Assembly: GCF_028737265.1 (NCBI RefSeq)
Contig: NZ_JAQZAK010000009.1
Span: forward strand, 1 to 64,000
Direction of reading: 5' to 3'
Length of the DNA: 64,000 nt
Source: Actinomycetospora callitridis
GTDB lineage: Bacteria > Actinomycetota > Actinomycetes > Mycobacteriales > Pseudonocardiaceae
Both the position numbers and the translations under genes were made by a program. Position 1 is the first letter of the stretch; every line of letters begins with the position of its first letter. Under the pieces are notes generated by a model. It made no database searches. It saw nothing but the letters and a program-made list of their open reading frames with translations, and had not been told where the DNA came from. Of the stretch, positions 8,154-16,319 are shown piece by piece.

Positions 8154-9296
8154 GTGCACGCCGACGACGTGATCGAGGGCGTGCGCGGGTCCGTCGAGGC
8201 GGGCCTCGTGCCCGGGGCGATCGTCGGGGTCCGCCACCGCGGTGGGACGAGCCTCGCGGCGGTCGGGACCACCCGTCCCGGCGGGGACACCCCGCTGCGT
8301 CCCGACGCGGTGGTCCGGCTCAGCTCGAACACGAAGCCCCTGGTCGCGGCGCTGGCGATGCAGCTGCTCGCCGACGGTGCCTTCGCGCTCGACGAGCCCG
8401 TCGACCGTCTGCTGCCCGAGCTCGCCGATCGCCGGGTGCTCCGGAGCCTCGACGTCTCGCCCAGCGATCCCGCCCGCGACACCGTGCCCGCGGAGCGCCC
8501 GATCACCGTCGAGGACCTGCTGACGATGCGCATGGGCTTCGGCTTCGTCACCGAGGGCCCGTGTCCCACCCTCGACCGGGCGGCGGCCCTCGGGCTCGGC
8601 TTCGGCCCGCCCGACCCGCACGGTCCGCCCGCTCCCGACGAGTGGATCGCGCGGCTCGCGACCCTGCCCCTGCTCGACCAGCCGGGTCGTGCCTGGCGCT
8701 ACGAGCTGTCCGCCGCGGTGCTCGGCGTCCTCGTGGCCCGCGCCGGTGGTCGTCCGCTCGGCGACCTGCTCGCCGACCGGCTCCTCGCCCCGCTCGGCGC
8801 CGACGCGACCGGGTTCGTCGCCGACCCGGCCCGTCTCGTCCCGGCGTTCGCGCGCGACGAGGACGGGGTGCTCGTCGACTTCGACGGCGTCACCGACAGT
8901 CGCTGGCTCACCCCGCCGGCGTTCCCCGACGGGCGGGGCGGGCTGGTCGGCACGGCCGAGGACCTGCTGCGCTTCGCGGGCATGCTCCTCGACGGCGGTG
9001 CCGGGATCCTCGATCCCGCCGCGGTCGCGGCGATGACGACCGACCGCCTCACGCCGGAACAGCGCGCCGCGCCCGCGGCCGCCCCGTTCCTCGACGGCGG
9101 CGGCTGGGGATTCGGGGTCGGGGTCGTGGACTCGCCCGCCGGGCCCCGCTACGGCTGGGCCGGGGGGCTCGGCACGCTCTGGTACTCCTGGCCGCGTCAC
9201 GACCTGGCGGCGGTCCTGGTCACGCAGGTCTTCCCGCCCACGGGCCCGGTGTTCGAGGCCTTGACGCGGACGATCGAGGAGGGGCTGGCGCGGTAG
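8154..9296 (+). CDS. Serine hydrolase, beta-lactamase (class C/esterase) family
   Basis: The 380-residue protein resembles class C beta-lactamase-like esterases and D-aminopeptidases. The nucleophile motif S-x-x-K is visible as SSNTKP near residue 61. The second motif (Y-x-N in true beta-lactamases) appears as WRYELSAAVLG, with Ser instead of Asn, as in family VIII esterases. RYGWAGGLGTLWYSW near the C-terminus replaces the KTG-type motif. There is no signal peptide, so a cytoplasmic esterase or peptidase is more likely than an antibiotic-resistance enzyme. The start is a GTG 26 bases after the upstream small gene. Confidence 0.82.
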   Translation: MHADDVIEGVRGSVEAGLVPGAIVGVRHRGGTSLAAVGTTRPGGDTPLRPDAVVRLSSNTKPLVAALAMQLLADGAFALDEPVDRLLPELADRRVLRSLDVSPSDPARDTVPAERPITVEDLLTMRMGFGFVTEGPCPTLDRAAALGLGFGPPDPHGPPAPDEWIARLATLPLLDQPGRAWRYELSAAVLGVLVARAGGRPLGDLLADRLLAPLGADATGFVADPARLVPAFARDEDGVLVDFDGVTDSRWLTPPAFPDGRGGLVGTAEDLLRFAGMLLDGGAGILDPAAVAAMTTDRLTPEQRAAPAAAPFLDGGGWGFGVGVVDSPAGPRYGWAGGLGTLWYSWPRHDLAAVLVTQVFPPTGPVFEALTRTIEEGLAR

Positions 9297-9319
9297 GTCG
9301 AGGCGCGTCGTTCTCGTGG

Positions 9320-10324
9320 TCAGTGCGCGCCGACGAGGGCCGGCCACGGCCGGGGGTTGCGCCACGGCACCGGGTCCGGGCGCGCGGGACGCCAGCCCCA
9401 GGGGCCCGTGCCGCGGCGGGTGGCGGGCGAGGGGCGCCCGTCGCCGCCGTCGCGCGGGACGGGGGAGGGGCGGCGCGGCGCCCGGGGTACGGGGACGTCG
9501 TCGACGACGGGTTCCGGGACGGCCGGGACGGCCGGGTCCTCCGCGGGCTCCTCGGCGGGCTCCTCGGCGGGCTCCTCGGCGGCTTCCGGGATGAGCTCCT
9601 CGACGAGCTCCTCCGCCGGGGCGGGTTCCGGAGCGGGCGTGGGCTCCGGGACAGGCGTGGGCTCCGGTACCGCCTGTGGGGCGGGCGCCGGCATCGGCAT
9701 CCGGGCCTGCAGGCGTTTCGGCTCGGTTCGGCGCCCGGGGTGGCGCTCGGGCTCGGATCGGCGGGGAGCCGGGATCGGGGCGTAGGTCGTGCCCGGGGCC
9801 GCGCGGCCGGGGGCGCTCCGGCGGGCCGGGAGGTCGTCCTCGGCCTCGACCACGCCGAGCGGGCCGGCCGAGGCCGCGGGCGCCGCGGCCGGCACGACCA
9901 CGGTGCGGGCGACCTCGCGTCGCCCGCCCGGGACGGCGCCGCGTCCGTGACGGTTGCGCAGGCGCCGGCGCGTCTCGGCGGCCGAGGGGCCCCGCGTGCC
10001 GTCGAGCGCCGCCGCGAACGCGAAGACCAGCCCGTTCGCGAGCCCCAGGGCGAGGAGCCCGAGACCCATGAGGCCACCGGGCTCGATGAGGTCGCCCGGG
10101 TCGGGCCGCTCGAGCTGGCCGCCGTAGGGCAGCGGGAGCGTCGCCGGCTCCGCACCGGCGGGCGTCCGTCGCGGCGCGTCCTCGGTGACCGCGTCCGCGA
10201 GGAGGACGAGCAGCGTCCCGACGCACACGCCCATCCCGAGCACCGTGAGGAAACCCGCGGCGAGTCTGCGCAAGCGTGAGCCACGGTCGGAAGCTCGCTC
10301 GCCGAGCGGCACGGCGTACGCCAT
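9320..10324 (-). CDS. Pro/Glu-rich membrane protein of unknown function
   Basis: The 334-residue protein has two N-terminal hydrophobic segments (about residues 20-42 FLTVLGMGVCVGTLLVLLA, and about 85-105 GLMGLGLLALGLANGLVFAF). A long basic, proline-rich cytoplasmic region follows. The C-terminal half has EPTP/APEP stretches and an (EPAE)n run that the DNA encodes with a perfect 12-base tandem repeat. ATG at 10324 is preferred over the start 48 bases upstream because GGGGGGA lies next to it. No enzymatic motif is seen. It may be a scaffold or envelope-associated protein. Confidence 0.65.
   Translation of the reverse strand: MAYAVPLGERASDRGSRLRRLAAGFLTVLGMGVCVGTLLVLLADAVTEDAPRRTPAGAEPATLPLPYGGQLERPDPGDLIEPGGLMGLGLLALGLANGLVFAFAAALDGTRGPSAAETRRRLRNRHGRGAVPGGRREVARTVVVPAAAPAASAGPLGVVEAEDDLPARRSAPGRAAPGTTYAPIPAPRRSEPERHPGRRTEPKRLQARMPMPAPAPQAVPEPTPVPEPTPAPEPAPAEELVEELIPEAAEEPAEEPAEEPAEDPAVPAVPEPVVDDVPVPRAPRRPSPVPRDGGDGRPSPATRRGTGPWGWRPARPDPVPWRNPRPWPALVGAH
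9545..9580. repeat. 12-bp tandem repeat, three copies
   Basis: The unit GGGCTCCTCGGC occurs three times without change (9545-9556, 9557-9568, 9569-9580). It encodes the acidic EPAE run of the membrane protein on the minus strand. The unit length preserves the reading frame, so copy-number change would lengthen or shorten the linker. Confidence 0.85.
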
Positions 10325-10504
10325 CGATCCCCCCTGGACAGGTCGTTGCCCAGGCTCTACCCCGTGATCCACAGCCCGCGATCCCTCAGCCTCTAGTTCA
10401 CCCTGATGGTGGCTCGATGCTCGGCGTGTCTCTCGGCGTGTCCATTCGCGCGCACGGAGTGGCCGATCGTCGTGCCGTCACCTGCGACCGTTCGAGTGAC
10501 CTCG

Positions 10505-10942
10505 TCAGGCTGCGACCGCGGCCGCGCGGGCCTCGGCGATCTCGAGGAAGTGCGGGTTGTGCATGACACCGAGGACGTTGCCGAACGGGTCGACCACCGA
10601 CGCGGTGACGAACCCGCCGTCGCCGTGCTCGGTGAGCGGCTGGTACTCCGTGGCCCCGAGCGCGAGCAGGCGCGCGATCGTGCCGGGCAGGTCGTCGACG
10701 TGCCAGTGGACGACCGCGCCTGCGGGGCCCGTCGCGTCGCGCGACCCCGACGGGGCGAAGCGGCGGTCGATGATCCCGAACTCGTCGGCGTCGTCCCCGA
10801 CGCGGAACTCGACGTACGCGGGCGCGGCCGGGGCGGGCGGCATCGCGTAGTAGGCCTCGGCGTCGAACACCTGCGCGTACCAGTCGCGCGCGGCGACGAC
10901 GTCGTCGGCGAACACGTTCACGGTGGCGAATCCACGGAACAC
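10505..10942 (-). CDS. VOC-family (glyoxalase/dioxygenase superfamily) protein
   Basis: The 145-residue protein has the paired beta-alpha-beta-beta-beta VOC layout. It begins with FATVNVFADDVVAARDWYAQVF, has a mid-protein VVHWHVDDLPGTIARL, and ends with SVVDPFGNVLGVMHNPHF, the usual 'DPdGN' ending. Possible metal ligands are the His in VVHWH and a C-terminal acidic residue. VOC proteins bind or modify small metabolites and antibiotics, and the specific role is open. It diverges from the CGNR regulator at 11042, and its promoter contains a perfect inverted repeat. Confidence 0.87.
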   Translation of the reverse strand: MFRGFATVNVFADDVVAARDWYAQVFDAEAYYAMPPAPAAPAYVEFRVGDDADEFGIIDRRFAPSGSRDATGPAGAVVHWHVDDLPGTIARLLALGATEYQPLTEHGDGGFVTASVVDPFGNVLGVMHNPHFLEIAEARAAAVAA

Positions 10943-10985
10943 GGCTTCTCCTCGGGGTGCGATGCGGTGGTGTGACCGCCCAATG

Positions 10986-11015
10986 AACGTAGCCGGTCAC
11001 ACAGTGACCGGTCAA
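10986..11015 (-). promoter_or_regulatory. Promoter of the VOC gene
   Basis: On the minus strand TTGACC (11015-11010) and TACGTT (10991-10986) are 18 bases apart, a good sigma-70-type match. The inverted repeat 10993-11011 fills the spacer, so a bound repressor would exclude polymerase. The leader before the VOC start would be about 40 bases. Confidence 0.6.
10993..11011. promoter_or_regulatory. Perfect inverted-repeat operator between VOC and CGNR genes
   Basis: CCGGTCAC (10993-11000), a 3-base spacer ACA, and GTGACCGG (11004-11011) form a perfect 19-base palindrome. A second palindrome, TGACCGGTCA (11005-11014), overlaps it. It lies within the VOC promoter spacer and over the -35 region of the CGNR gene, so one protein could control both. 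Confidence 0.75.
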
Positions 11016-11041
11016 CGCACTTTGCTGGTAACTTCTTCGTC

Positions 11042-11659
11042 GTGGACCCACGACTGGCCGTTCTCGGCCGCACGCCGCCCCCGGCGCCGCTGGGCCTCGT
11101 CACCGACCTTCTCGACACCTGGTTCGGGCGTACCGCCGACGGCGTGGGGGAGGACGGCCTGCGGACCCCGGCCGACCTCGCCACCTGGTGCCGGGCTCGC
11201 GGCACGGCGGTCGCCGATGACGCGGTGGGGTGCGACGATCTCGACCTGGCGCGGACGGTCCGGGCCGGTCTGCGCGCGGAGCTCGCGCGGCACACCGATC
11301 CCGAGCTGCCCGTGGACGCCGAGGCCGTGGAGCGGTTCGACCACGCCGTGGCGGGGCTACGGCTGCGCGTGCGGGCCGACCCGTTCCGCCTGGAGCCCGA
11401 CGAGGAGCGCGTCGTCCGGAGACTGCTGGCGACGGTCGTCGCGGCTCCCCTGGCGGTGGACGAGCGCACGTGGGCGCGCCTCAAGGCCTGCCGCGACCCG
11501 CTGTGCCGCACCGCGTTCTACGACGGCTCCCGCAACGGCTCGGGAGTCTGGTGCTCGATGAGCGCCTGCGGCGCGGCGGCCAAGCAGCGCGCCTTCGTCG
11601 AGCGGCGGCGGGTCAAGCGGGCGGGGGAGCGGGCCGAGTCGTCGGAGGTTCGAGGCTGA
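11042..11659 (+). CDS. CGNR zinc-finger (ABATE-type) transcriptional regulator
   Basis: This 205-residue protein has the layout of actinobacterial ABATE/CGNR regulators, with an N-terminal ligand-type domain (about 1-135) and a C-terminal zinc finger (CRDPLC ... WCSMSAC). The name-giving CGNR motif is degenerate here, reading CGAAAKQR. The four zinc Cys are intact. A GTG start at 11042 is 7 bases after TAACTT (11029-11034), which suggests a leaderless transcript. It probably controls its own gene and the divergent VOC gene through the palindrome 10993-11011; that link is inferred from position. Confidence 0.82.
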   Translation: MDPRLAVLGRTPPPAPLGLVTDLLDTWFGRTADGVGEDGLRTPADLATWCRARGTAVADDAVGCDDLDLARTVRAGLRAELARHTDPELPVDAEAVERFDHAVAGLRLRVRADPFRLEPDEERVVRRLLATVVAAPLAVDERTWARLKACRDPLCRTAFYDGSRNGSGVWCSMSACGAAAKQRAFVERRRVKRAGERAESSEVRG

Positions 11660-11779
11660 GGGCACCCGGTGACCGGGCGAAGGGCACCTTCGGACGGATC
11701 GCTGGTCGATTCTCTCCCTTTGCGAATCCGGGGTCGCTGTTTCTCCGTGAACCGGCCCTTCGGTGTCGGGGGTCGGTTC

Positions 11780-11785
11780 TAGAAT
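11780..11785 (+). promoter_or_regulatory. -10 element of the DUF222-HNH gene
   Basis: TAGAAT lies 7 bases before the ATG at 11793, so the transcript is probably leaderless. It directly abuts the SOS-box-like sequence. Confidence 0.5.
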
Positions 11786-11800
11786 CGAACACATGAGCGA
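11785..11800. promoter_or_regulatory. Degenerate SOS (LexA) box over the start codon
   Basis: TCGAACACATGAGCGA matches the actinobacterial LexA palindrome (TCGAAC-N4-GTTCGA) at all but 2 positions, both in the right half-site. It overlaps the -10 element and the ATG at 11793. Genes of this DUF222-HNH family are known to be DNA-damage inducible in mycobacteria (13E12 family), so a weak LexA site here is plausible. Confidence 0.4.
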
Positions 11801-13172
11801 AGGTGGTGTCGGGCTGGTCGAGCGGGAGGCGCTCGACGCTGCTCGCGCGGAGCAGACCGCGGCTCACCAGGCCTACTACCGGCGCCTGGAGCGGATCGCT
11901 CACCTGGACCGGCTCGGCGTCGCGCACCTGACCGGTGATCGGAGCACGGCGCGGCTGCTGCAGGAGAACTGGCGGGTCGACCCGGCGACCGCCGGCCGGT
12001 GGTGCGACGAGGCCGAGGACCTCGCTCCGCGGATGACGCTGCAGGGCCAGCCGCTGCCGCCGCGGTTGCCGTGCACCGCGACGGTGCTGGCCTCGGGGGA
12101 AATCTCCCCGGAGCACGTGGCGATCATCCGCCGCACCATGACCAAGATCGACAGGATGGAGCACGTCGACCCCGCCGAGGTCCCGGCCGCGGATGCCTAC
12201 CTGGCGAAGAAGGCGACGCTGTTCCCGCCGGCGACGCTGCGCCGGCTCGCCGAGGCGCTGCTGGCCAGGCTCGATCCCGACGGTGCGGCGCCGGATGAGG
12301 ACGCCGACCTGTTCGACGACCTGAAGATGACCTCGGGCCAGGACGGCACGTTGGAGATGCGGATCCGGATCCACGACGCCGTCGACGCCGAGTCGATCCG
12401 CGAAGGCATCCAGGTGCTCGCCACCCCCACCGGGGCCGATGACCACCGCTCGTTGGGGAACCGGCAGGCCTGCGCGTTCAAGGAAGTGTTCGCCGACGCC
12501 CTCGGACCGAACGGGCTGGTCACCGACACCCGCCAGAACGAGGCCGAGGACGCCGAGCCGGATACCGGCACAGACCCCGAGCCGGCGGGCGAGCCCGACC
12601 TCGAGGACGCGCCGCTCGAGGACGCGTTGATCCCCGAACCCCGCCGCCCCGAACCCGCCGCGCCCGCAGCAGAGACCGCCCGCGGGCCCGGGCGGGCGCT
12701 GCTGACGATCACGATGGACCACCGCTGGCTCCAGCTCGCGACCGGGCACGGCACGCTGGACTCCGGCGCCCTGGCCGACCCGGCCACCGTCCGCCGCTGG
12801 GCCTGCGACGCCGACATCGTCCCCCTCGTCCTGGGCTCCAAGTCCGAGCCGCTGGACATCGGGCGCCGCTCCCGGTTGATCCCCGACGCGATGCGCCGAG
12901 CGCTGAACTTCCGCGACGGCGGCTGCGCCTTCCCCGGCTGCACCCGCCGACCCCGGCGTTGCCACGCCCACCACATCGACCACTGGGGCAACGGCGGACC
13001 GACCTCCCTCGACAACCTCACCCTGCTGTGCCGACACCACCACCAGGTCATCCACCACGGGCACTGGCGAATCGACATGATCGACGGCCTCCCGTGGTTC
13101 ACCCCGCCACCCTGGATCGACCCCGACCGACAACCCAGACCCGGCGGACGATCTGCCATGGTCACAGCGTGA
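11793..13172 (+). CDS. DUF222 domain protein with C-terminal HNH endonuclease
   Basis: The 459-residue protein has an N-terminal helical DUF222 domain (about 1-260), a 60-residue acidic Pro-rich linker (EDAEPDTGTDPEPAGEPDLE), and a C-terminal HNH nuclease. The nuclease shows the zinc cysteines (CAFPGCTRRP), the HNH core (CHAHHIDHWGNGG, TSLDNLTLLCRHHH) and the final HH. This is the REP13E12-related family, abundant and multicopy in actinobacteria, with a proposed DNA-damage or mobile-element connection but no settled role. ATG at 11793 follows TAGAAT by 7 bases. The last 11 bases overlap the convergent GNAT gene. Confidence 0.9.
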   Translation: MSEGGVGLVEREALDAARAEQTAAHQAYYRRLERIAHLDRLGVAHLTGDRSTARLLQENWRVDPATAGRWCDEAEDLAPRMTLQGQPLPPRLPCTATVLASGEISPEHVAIIRRTMTKIDRMEHVDPAEVPAADAYLAKKATLFPPATLRRLAEALLARLDPDGAAPDEDADLFDDLKMTSGQDGTLEMRIRIHDAVDAESIREGIQVLATPTGADDHRSLGNRQACAFKEVFADALGPNGLVTDTRQNEAEDAEPDTGTDPEPAGEPDLEDAPLEDALIPEPRRPEPAAPAAETARGPGRALLTITMDHRWLQLATGHGTLDSGALADPATVRRWACDADIVPLVLGSKSEPLDIGRRSRLIPDAMRRALNFRDGGCAFPGCTRRPRRCHAHHIDHWGNGGPTSLDNLTLLCRHHHQVIHHGHWRIDMIDGLPWFTPPPWIDPDRQPRPGGRSAMVTA

Positions 13173-13836
13173 TCGGCGCGCCCAACAGCTCGCGGCACGG
13201 CCCGAGGCCGCCGACCTCGGCCGTCCACGTGGGGCGCCGCCACGTCTCCGGCGTGAGCCGGCTGCGCAGCAGCACCGCCGCGCGGCCACGCCGGACGTGG
13301 TGCTCGACGCCGTCGGGCACGTAGCCGAGGCGTTCCGACACCCGACGGGAGGCGACGTTGTCGGCAAAGGCACTCGTCCGCGCCGTGCGGGCGCCGAGGT
13401 GGTCGAAGGCAAGACCGATGACCGCGTGGCGCATCTCGGTGCCGAGGCCTCGACCCTGCACCGAGCGGGTCAGCCACGAGCCGCTGCGGACCTCGCCGAG
13501 GACGGCGAAGTCGGTCGCGGCGAGCGTCTGCATGCCGATGACGCGGCCGGCGTCGCGGACGAGGAAGTTGACCGACCAGCGGGTCGGTCCGATCTCCGCA
13601 CGACAGCGCCAGGCGTACTGCATGATCCCCCGGGCGAAGCCAGGATCGCCGGCGTCGTCGGTCCACGGCTCGAGGAACGGCATCTCGTCGGCCGGGTGCA
13701 CCCCGTCGAGCGCGCGGTCGGCGAGCGCGGCGAGCCCGGCGTCGTCGTCCGGACGCAGCTCGAGCCGGGGGGTGCGCACGACGAGCTCCGCGAGGGGCCA
13801 GTGCCGGACGGGATCGGCCGGGTCGGTCGCGGACAT
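13162..13836 (-). CDS. GNAT N-acetyltransferase, RimJ/RimL type
   Basis: The 224-residue protein has the RimJ/RimL-like acetyltransferase pattern. It begins LVVRTPRLELRPDDDAGL, has VIGMQTLAATDFAVLGEVRSG, the acetyl-CoA loop VQGRGLGTEMRHAVIGLAF, and ends ASRRVSERLGYVPDG. This group modifies amino groups of proteins, amino acids or antibiotics. Two in-frame ATGs (13845 and 13836) are possible; I list the shorter. The 3' end overlaps the HNH gene by 11 bases on the opposite strand. It diverges from the PRTase/StiP fusion gene. Confidence 0.85.
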   Translation of the reverse strand: MSATDPADPVRHWPLAELVVRTPRLELRPDDDAGLAALADRALDGVHPADEMPFLEPWTDDAGDPGFARGIMQYAWRCRAEIGPTRWSVNFLVRDAGRVIGMQTLAATDFAVLGEVRSGSWLTRSVQGRGLGTEMRHAVIGLAFDHLGARTARTSAFADNVASRRVSERLGYVPDGVEHHVRRGRAAVLLRSRLTPETWRRPTWTAEVGGLGPCRELLGAPITL

Positions 13837-13907
13837 CCCGCCCATCCTGACCGTCCGGGGGACACGGGTGTGGCTTTCTCGCGCGAGGTCTGGCATCACG
13901 GGGACTC

Positions 13908-16319
13908 GTGCCTGATCACGTGTGGCCCGGCGAGGTCGTCCGCGACGCCCTCGGTCTCGTGCTCGGACCCGACGAGGGGGCCGTGCCGGTGCAGGACGTG
14001 GTCGGGCTCGCCCTGCGCCGCAACCCGCGGCGGGCCCACCTGCCCGTGTCCCGGGTGCTCGGCAAGCATCTCCCCACCGAACCACGGCGGACGCGGGCCG
14101 CGGGCGACGACCTCGCCGACACGATCCGGCGATGTCTCGCGGAGACCGCGACGCCTGCGGGGGGCGCACCCGTCGTGCTCGGGTACGCCGAGAACGCCAC
14201 CGCCCTGGCCCACCTCGTCGCCGACGGGCTGGACGCCGACCACGTCGTGCACACGACGCGGCGGGTCGTCGCGGGAGCGTCCGTGCTCGTCGCCCTCGAC
14301 GAGCAGCACAGCCACGCGCCGCAGCACGTGCTCGTGCCCGACGACCCGGGGCGCTGGACCCCCGACCGACCGCTGGTCCTCGTCGACGACGAGCTGACCA
14401 CGGGCCGGACCGCCGCGACGACCCTGCGCCTCCTGCACCGCCTGCTCCCGCGCCGGCGCTACCTCGTCGCCACCCTGGCCGATCTGCGCGCGCACTCCGA
14501 CGACGCCGTCGAGCGGGTCGCCCACGAGCTCGGCGTGCGGATCGACGTCGTCGCCTCCGCGCGGTCCCGGCTCGACCTGCCGGCCGACGTCCTCGACCGC
14601 GCCGCCCGCCTGCTCCGCACCTGGGAGGACGGCATCGCCCGGCCGGAGGGGCGGGCCGAGACGGTGACCGTGCACCTCCCGCTCGACGGCGCGGCCGAGG
14701 GCGCGCGACACGGGCTCGACCGCGACGGACGAGCCGCGCTGGAACGCGCGGTCCCCGGAGCCGCCGCCACCCTCGCCGACGCCCTCGGCCCCCGCCCCGG
14801 CCGCGTGCTCGTCCTGGGCTGCGAGGAGCTCCACTACCTGCCCCTGCGCCTCGCCGAGGCCCTGGCGGCGGACGGCGTGGACGTCCACCTCGGCGTGACC
14901 ACCCGCTCGCCGCTCGTGGCCCACGACGTCCCCGGCTACCCGGTGCGCTCCGGCCTCGCGTTCGCCGCCCACGACGTCGCGCTCGGACACGCGCCGGAGC
15001 GCTACGTCTACGGGCTCGGCGCCCCCGGGCGGGGGCGCTACGACGCCGTCGTCCTCGTGGTCGACGCCGCCGCCCGGACGCCGGTGCTGCGTCGTCCCGA
15101 CGGCCTGCTGTCCCGCCTCGGCGCGGTGACGACGCGCATCGTCGAGGCCGTGGTGCCGTGCCGGGGCCCCGGGCCGGGAGGACCACCGGTCCGCCCGCGC
15201 GCGGCCTCCGCGCGCCGCGGCCCGGAGTTCGGCTCGTTCGCCCGTGACGAGGTGGGCTGGCTGCTCAGCGACCTGTCGGCGGTCGCCCTCGAGACGCCGA
15301 CGGCCGAGCGGGAGGCGGCGCTCGGCAGCGGCCGGCTCCACTACTCGGAGAGCCTGCCGCAGGAGCCCGCGCCCGCCCCGGCGTACGAGCGGGTGGTCGC
15401 CCGGGCGCTCGAGCGGTCCGCCGCACCGGTGGCCGAGGCCGTCGGTGTCCTCGCCGACCGCGTGCTCGCGCTCCGCGGGCGTGGGGCGGTGCTGGTGTCG
15501 CTGGCGCGGGCGGGCACGCCGGTCGGGGTGCTGGTGCGCCGGTGGGCCGCGCGGGTCCGGGGCGTCGTGCTGCCGCACTACGCGATGAGCGTGCTGCGCG
15601 GGCGGGGCCTCGACCGCGCGGCCCTCGACGCACTCGTCGCGGCGCACGACCCGGCCGCGCTCGTCCTCGTCGACGCCTGGACCGGCGCGGGCGGCATCGT
15701 CGACGAGGTGGCCGCCGACCTCGCCCGCTACGCCCGGGAGACCGGCGTCGTCGTCGACCCGACCGTCGCGGTCCTCGCCGACCCCGCCCACCGGGCCACG
15801 CTGTTCGGCTCTCGCGACGATCTCCTGGTGCCGCAGGCGTGCCTCAACGCGACGGTCGGCGGCCTCGTCTCGCGCACGGTCGACCGCCCGGACCTGCTGC
15901 CGCCCGGCAGCTACCAGGGCGCCAAGTCCTACCCCGGGCTCGCCGGCGTCGACCGGACCGCGACCTTCCTCGACGCCGTGAGCGCGCACTTCCCGACCGG
16001 GCGGCCCCCCGCCGCGACCCTGCCCTCCGACCCGGGCACAGACGGCCGGGGACCCCGGTACCTGGCCGCGCTCGCCGTCGACCTCGGGGTGACCGACCCG
16101 CGCCGGCTCCGTCCCGGCATCGGCGAGACGACCCGGGCGCTGCTGCGTCGCGACCCCGGAGCGGTCCACCTCGCTCCGGACGCCGGGCCGGACCTCGACC
16201 CCGTGCGCCACCTGTGCGCCGAGCGCGCCGTCCCGATCCGTCCCCTGCCCGACCCGGTCGACGACCTCCGCTCGCCCTACCGCTGTGTCGGCGTCCTGCG
16301 GCCGTGGCGGGCGGGGTGA
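13908..16319 (+). CDS. PRTase_2-TRSP-StiP-PELOTA fusion protein (Ter-associated metabolite biosynthesis)
   Basis: This 803-residue protein fuses four domains usually found as separate genes. Residues about 10-240 form a phosphoribosyltransferase with the PRPP loop VLVDDELTTGRT (157-168). About 260-400 is the TRSP domain, with its name-giving motif TRSP at 332-335. About 440-695 is a StiP-type (PRTase-CE) domain with SLARAGTPVGVL (531-542), a second PRPP-like loop VDAWTGAGGI (588-597) and the conserved ACLNATVGGLVSRT (644-657), whose C645 is the proposed active cysteine. About 715-803 is a PELOTA/L7Ae-like RNA-binding domain (GIGETTRALLRR, YRCVGVLRP). These domains are known from Ter-linked operons proposed to make a nucleoside-like metabolite. 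The GTG start at 13908 has only a weak ribosome site. The stop overlaps the HAD gene. Confidence 0.85.
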   Translation: MPDHVWPGEVVRDALGLVLGPDEGAVPVQDVVGLALRRNPRRAHLPVSRVLGKHLPTEPRRTRAAGDDLADTIRRCLAETATPAGGAPVVLGYAENATALAHLVADGLDADHVVHTTRRVVAGASVLVALDEQHSHAPQHVLVPDDPGRWTPDRPLVLVDDELTTGRTAATTLRLLHRLLPRRRYLVATLADLRAHSDDAVERVAHELGVRIDVVASARSRLDLPADVLDRAARLLRTWEDGIARPEGRAETVTVHLPLDGAAEGARHGLDRDGRAALERAVPGAAATLADALGPRPGRVLVLGCEELHYLPLRLAEALAADGVDVHLGVTTRSPLVAHDVPGYPVRSGLAFAAHDVALGHAPERYVYGLGAPGRGRYDAVVLVVDAAARTPVLRRPDGLLSRLGAVTTRIVEAVVPCRGPGPGGPPVRPRAASARRGPEFGSFARDEVGWLLSDLSAVALETPTAEREAALGSGRLHYSESLPQEPAPAPAYERVVARALERSAAPVAEAVGVLADRVLALRGRGAVLVSLARAGTPVGVLVRRWAARVRGVVLPHYAMSVLRGRGLDRAALDALVAAHDPAALVLVDAWTGAGGIVDEVAADLARYARETGVVVDPTVAVLADPAHRATLFGSRDDLLVPQACLNATVGGLVSRTVDRPDLLPPGSYQGAKSYPGLAGVDRTATFLDAVSAHFPTGRPPAATLPSDPGTDGRGPRYLAALAVDLGVTDPRRLRPGIGETTRALLRRDPGAVHLAPDAGPDLDPVRHLCAERAVPIRPLPDPVDDLRSPYRCVGVLRPWRAG

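Noticed and set aside
9545..9580. Short repeats resembling a CRISPR or regulatory array
   Set aside because: They are a 12-base in-frame codon repeat encoding EPAE in a membrane protein, with no unique spacers.
11793..13172. DUF222-HNH gene as a mobile element or intein
   Set aside because: There are no flanking repeats, transposase or split host gene, and the ends are ordinary intergenic or overlapping.
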